DNA of 35,440 bases from Bacteroidota bacterium (GTDB lineage Bacteria > Bacteroidota > Bacteroidia > Chitinophagales > Saprospiraceae), in NCBI GenBank assembly GCA_024743405.1, contig JANSWP010000075.1, forward strand, positions 1-35,440, in the 5' to 3' direction. Position numbers and translations under genes: made by a program. Each line of letters begins with the position of its first letter. Position 1 is the first letter of the stretch. The notes under the pieces are model-generated. The model was not told where the DNA came from and did not search any database. It saw only the letters and a program-made list of their open reading frames with translations. Of this stretch, positions 32,577-35,440 are shown piece by piece.

Positions 32577-35440
32577 TTATCTTAGTAAGGTAACTTCCCC
32601 TTGTATAGTTACTTTTTTGGATAATTCAGAAATCCGATACACGACATGATACACGTATACATCTACCGCAGAAGGATCCCCATCTTGAGTACCATCCCAG
32701 CCAGCCAATCCATTTTCGTTATCATAAACGAGTTGCCCCCATCGATTAAATATCTTGAAATCTTCCAAAGTTGGTTGCAAATCTGAAGGGAAAATAATAT
32801 TGAATACATCATTCATCCCATCACCATCTGGTGTAAAGGCATTGGGAATTTGAATAGGATCATCTAAAACCAAAATATTCACAAAATCAACTGCTGTACG
32901 ACATCCATCAGCATCATTAATAGCTACTCCTATAGGAATGGTCTCATCCCCATCAACTTCTTGAGAAAAAATTTCTCCAGACATATTTACATCTGTCACC
33001 CTTAATAAGGGCCCATTATAAGTCCAAGTATATTCTGGATTAGTCAATAAATCAAAAGGAGGTGTGGTGAAAACAATTGCCTCGAAAATTTCACCTTCAT
33101 AAATAGTGTCCGCCACTTCTCCATTTTTAATAATTTGGAAGCTATCAATTTCTATTAATGGATTTACGGTCACGTTCATTGAGGCACTATCTGAAAACGG
33201 ACAAACAGGTTCAGCACTTGCAGAAACGGTAATAATACTGTTTTCATCCAAATCGACATTTGAAAAATTAGGACCTATAGCTTCCTGAACCTCTCCATTA
33301 ATTGTCCATACATATTGCAAACTCGAAACAAATGGAGGATTCAAAATGGAATTAAAGGAAACAATTTCATCATCACAAATAACTATATCAGGTCCTAGTT
33401 CTAGTCCAAATTCTTGAATCACTTGAATAGTGATTGAATCTGTTCTTTCACAACCATTTGTCGCAAAAACATAATAGGTAGTGGTTTCGGTTGGACTAAC
33501 AGATGGATTCGAATCCATCGAAACTATTGTCCCATCAGCCAATGTCCATGTGAATGAGGAAGTCGGATCTGCCGGATTATTTAAATCTATAGCGTCACCA
33601 AAACAGATTTGCGTATTCGTAGGAAAGGAGAAAAGTGGACCAATGGATACTGCAATATTTGCTGATGCGCTAACAGGACATCCTTCAAATTCTCCTTCCG
33701 CACTATATGAATAATTACCTGAGCTTGACAAAGTTGCAATAGGATCAAAACAGTCATTACAGTCCAAACCATTTCCCTCCCACATTACTCCTGTTATATC
33801 GGCAGCATTAACCACATTAAATTGTACTGATTCTCCTGGACAGATAGTAGTATCGCTAGGTATTATTTTCATACCCGTAGTCGGTATGACAATTATTTCA
33901 ATAGAATCGATACTCGAGCACCCCCTATTTGTTGTTTCTCTTATATAGGTAAAAGTGTCAAGAGCAATCAATACTAGATTCAAGAAACTATCTGGAGTCT
34001 GTACTCCAGGTCCAAATTCCCATGTAAAGTCTATGTTTGGAAAATTAGCAGGTTCGTAGGTTTCTGTAATTAAGGTGATTTCCTCCCCTTCACAATAGGA
34101 TTCTTTGTAAGGATCAGCCACAATACTTAAATCAGGTAATGAGTCTACTACTACCACCACAGAATCAACGACTAAACAAGCACCTACTTCTAAAAATGCG
34201 TAATACTTAGTAGTTTCAGTTGGAGTTGCAGTCACCATTTCTTGGTCATTAGCATCTAAAGTTTCGTCAGGTGTCCATGTTAACCCTAATCCACTTGTAC
34301 TTGTAAAACTTTCCAAGAGAACAGATTCGCCAATACAAATTTCTACAGTATCAGGATTTGATATAGCTATTTCGGCTGGAAACACATCAATATTAACTTC
34401 AGCGGTATCAGCGCAAAAACCAGATGCACTTGTAGCTACTAATGTATAAACTTGGCTAAAATCTGGTGTAACCGTTGCGTTAGAAAGCGTTGGATCATCG
34501 ATCCAAAAAGGAGGCGACCATTCAAATTGAGTTGTACTATTTGGTAATGGTTCGGCCAGGGTTACACTGAAATTTTGACATATTAGGGTATCTGTAGTAG
34601 TCAATTCAGGGAAATCAAAATCGTCCACATTAACGGTGATCGAGGCGGAAGCGCCACATCCATTCAGTGAAACATTCGCGGTATAAGTAGTACTCCCAGG
34701 TTCTGGGCTTACTTCAATAATCGGTAAGTTAGGATCTGAAATTATACCATCAGTTGGAGTCCAATTCAAGGCGGCATTGTTTACATTATTAACGACCATT
34801 AAGGTAACACTTTCCCCTTCACACAAGTCTAAATCACCGTTTACCACTTCAATATCTATTTGTGGGTCAGTTACTTCCAACCAAACAGAATCCACATCTT
34901 GACAAACGCCTAAGGTCCCTAAAACACTGATCCATTGGCTTGAAGTTGGAGTGGCTGTAGGATTTGCATCGTTTGGATCATCAAAAACAGAGGGAGGAGA
35001 CCAAAAATAATTGAGTGCTCCATTAACTTCCATTGAGATAGATCCATCCTGGCAGACATAAGCGGTATCTAATCCTGAAAAAATTTCAACATCAAGATTA
35101 TCCTGCAATTCAATCGTAATTTCTGCAAGGTTGACAATACCACAACCAAAGTCATTGGCTAAAATAATATTGATGGTTTCGATACCTTCCGTAATACCAT
35201 CAGGTAAAGCTTGAATAGAGAAAGATGTTTCAGTTTCACCAGCTGGGAAGGTAATCGTAGTAGGAAAATTAGCTTCATAATCTACACCAGGAGTTGCCGT
35301 TCCACCAATAATTAAAGAGTAAGTTGTAGGTTCATCTTTTGGCTCACCAATCGAGATAATAATTTCATCAGGCACTAGTGTACACTCTTCTACTAAATAA
35401 TCAATTCCAGAAAAATAGTTTACATCAATAGAGTGAGTTC
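32577..35440 (-). CDS. Large secreted protein with Calx-beta and Ig/PKD-like repeats and T9SS type B sorting domain (5' end outside window)
   Basis: Over 950 residues are visible, open to the window edge with no in-frame stop upstream of the GTG at 35375, so the N-terminus is outside. The visible part starts with a Calx-beta-like unit (GGTATPGVDYEANFP... FPAGE... ITEGIETINIIL). Then come eight to ten Ig/PKD-like modules of 80-100 residues with recurring C-x-G/D-S-V-L and W-x-P patterns and ATP-T--YY/YT ends. The C-terminus is the gliding-motility-associated CHU_C domain (IQIPNAFTPDGDGMNDVF... FKIFNRWGQLVYDN... WDGTQDGD... VYVYHVVYR), a type B signal for type IX secretion. It is probably a surface adhesin or cell-contact protein. 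Confidence 0.9.
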   Translation of the reverse strand, partial: THSIDVNYFSGIDYLVEECTLVPDEIIISIGEPKDEPTTYSLIIGGTATPGVDYEANFPTTITFPAGETETSFSIQALPDGITEGIETINIILANDFGCGIVNLAEITIELQDNLDVEIFSGLDTAYVCQDGSISMEVNGALNYFWSPPSVFDDPNDANPTATPTSSQWISVLGTLGVCQDVDSVWLEVTDPQIDIEVVNGDLDLCEGESVTLMVVNNVNNAALNWTPTDGIISDPNLPIIEVSPEPGSTTYTANVSLNGCGASASITVNVDDFDFPELTTTDTLICQNFSVTLAEPLPNSTTQFEWSPPFWIDDPTLSNATVTPDFSQVYTLVATSASGFCADTAEVNIDVFPAEIAISNPDTVEICIGESVLLESFTSTSGLGLTWTPDETLDANDQEMVTATPTETTKYYAFLEVGACLVVDSVVVVVDSLPDLSIVADPYKESYCEGEEITLITETYEPANFPNIDFTWEFGPGVQTPDSFLNLVLIALDTFTYIRETTNRGCSSIDSIEIIVIPTTGMKIIPSDTTICPGESVQFNVVNAADITGVMWEGNGLDCNDCFDPIATLSSSGNYSYSAEGEFEGCPVSASANIAVSIGPLFSFPTNTQICFGDAIDLNNPADPTSSFTWTLADGTIVSMDSNPSVSPTETTTYYVFATNGCERTDSITIQVIQEFGLELGPDIVICDDEIVSFNSILNPPFVSSLQYVWTINGEVQEAIGPNFSNVDLDENSIITVSASAEPVCPFSDSASMNVTVNPLIEIDSFQIIKNGEVADTIYEGEIFEAIVFTTPPFDLLTNPEYTWTYNGPLLRVTDVNMSGEIFSQEVDGDETIPIGVAINDADGCRTAVDFVNILVLDDPIQIPNAFTPDGDGMNDVFNIIFPSDLQPTLEDFKIFNRWGQLVYDNENGLAGWDGTQDGDPSAVDVYVYHVVYRISELSKKVTIQGEVTLLR

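Noticed and set aside
1-35440. CRISPR arrays, tRNA or rRNA genes, insertion sequences, prophage genes
   Set aside because: No regularly spaced repeats, cloverleaf-like sequences, transposase motifs or phage structural genes were seen on either strand.

Overview
The window comes from an AT-rich member of the Bacteroidota. Four things point there: a protein ending in a CHU_C / type IX secretion sorting domain, a DUF5686 outer-membrane protein with a carboxypeptidase-like regulatory domain, a eukaryote-like type II glutamine synthetase, and repeated TAnnTTTG (-7) boxes, often with a TTG/TTTG 17-20 bp upstream, in place of E. coli-like promoters. Strong Shine-Dalgarno sequences are absent. The lineage could be Saprospiraceae-like, but the sequence alone cannot settle genus.

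Layout. 1-7500: the N-terminus of HMG-CoA lyase (cut by the window edge), a small two-helix membrane protein, DUF5686, glnA with a long structured leader and an intrinsic terminator, a helix-hairpin-helix/beta-barrel envelope protein, and gmhA. 7600-15043: a complete histidine operon, hisG-D-C-B-H-A-F-IE. It is preceded by a promoter, a 19-residue leader peptide with five consecutive His codons, and mutually exclusive hairpins ending in an intrinsic terminator, which is a textbook attenuator. 15281-18624: ornithine aminotransferase with a Cys-rich insertion, then a two-gene unit encoding a gasdermin-like protein and a membrane HExxH (DUF3810) protein. 18834-26809: an exopolysaccharide locus with a Wzc-like chain-length/ATPase protein, Wzx-type flippase, methyltransferase, glycosyltransferase, an unlisted 42-residue membrane peptide, and an O-antigen ligase/polymerase. 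26802-35440: NifU-like and Mrp Fe-S proteins, an in-frame RibF-glycosyltransferase-2 fusion, an RluA-type pseudouridine synthase, a TRAP large permease with no DctQ or DctP beside it, and the C-terminal part of a large secreted adhesin-like protein.

Most notable points. (1) The gasdermin-like gene lies 39 bp upstream of a membrane protein with a zinc-protease motif, a possible cell-death pair not of the usual caspase- or trypsin-linked type. (2) Three intergenic elements of about 160-170 bp (15074, 21327, 23718) are long imperfect palindromes that share only their central ~50 bp. The central hairpin shows compensatory changes between copies, while the outer arms are specific to each locus. 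(3) RibF is fused to a glycosyltransferase across an A8 tract, and slippage there would release a normal-length RibF. (4) The his attenuator can be described base by base.

Family assignments come from recognising motifs and overall sequence character; no database search was run. RNA structures were paired by hand.
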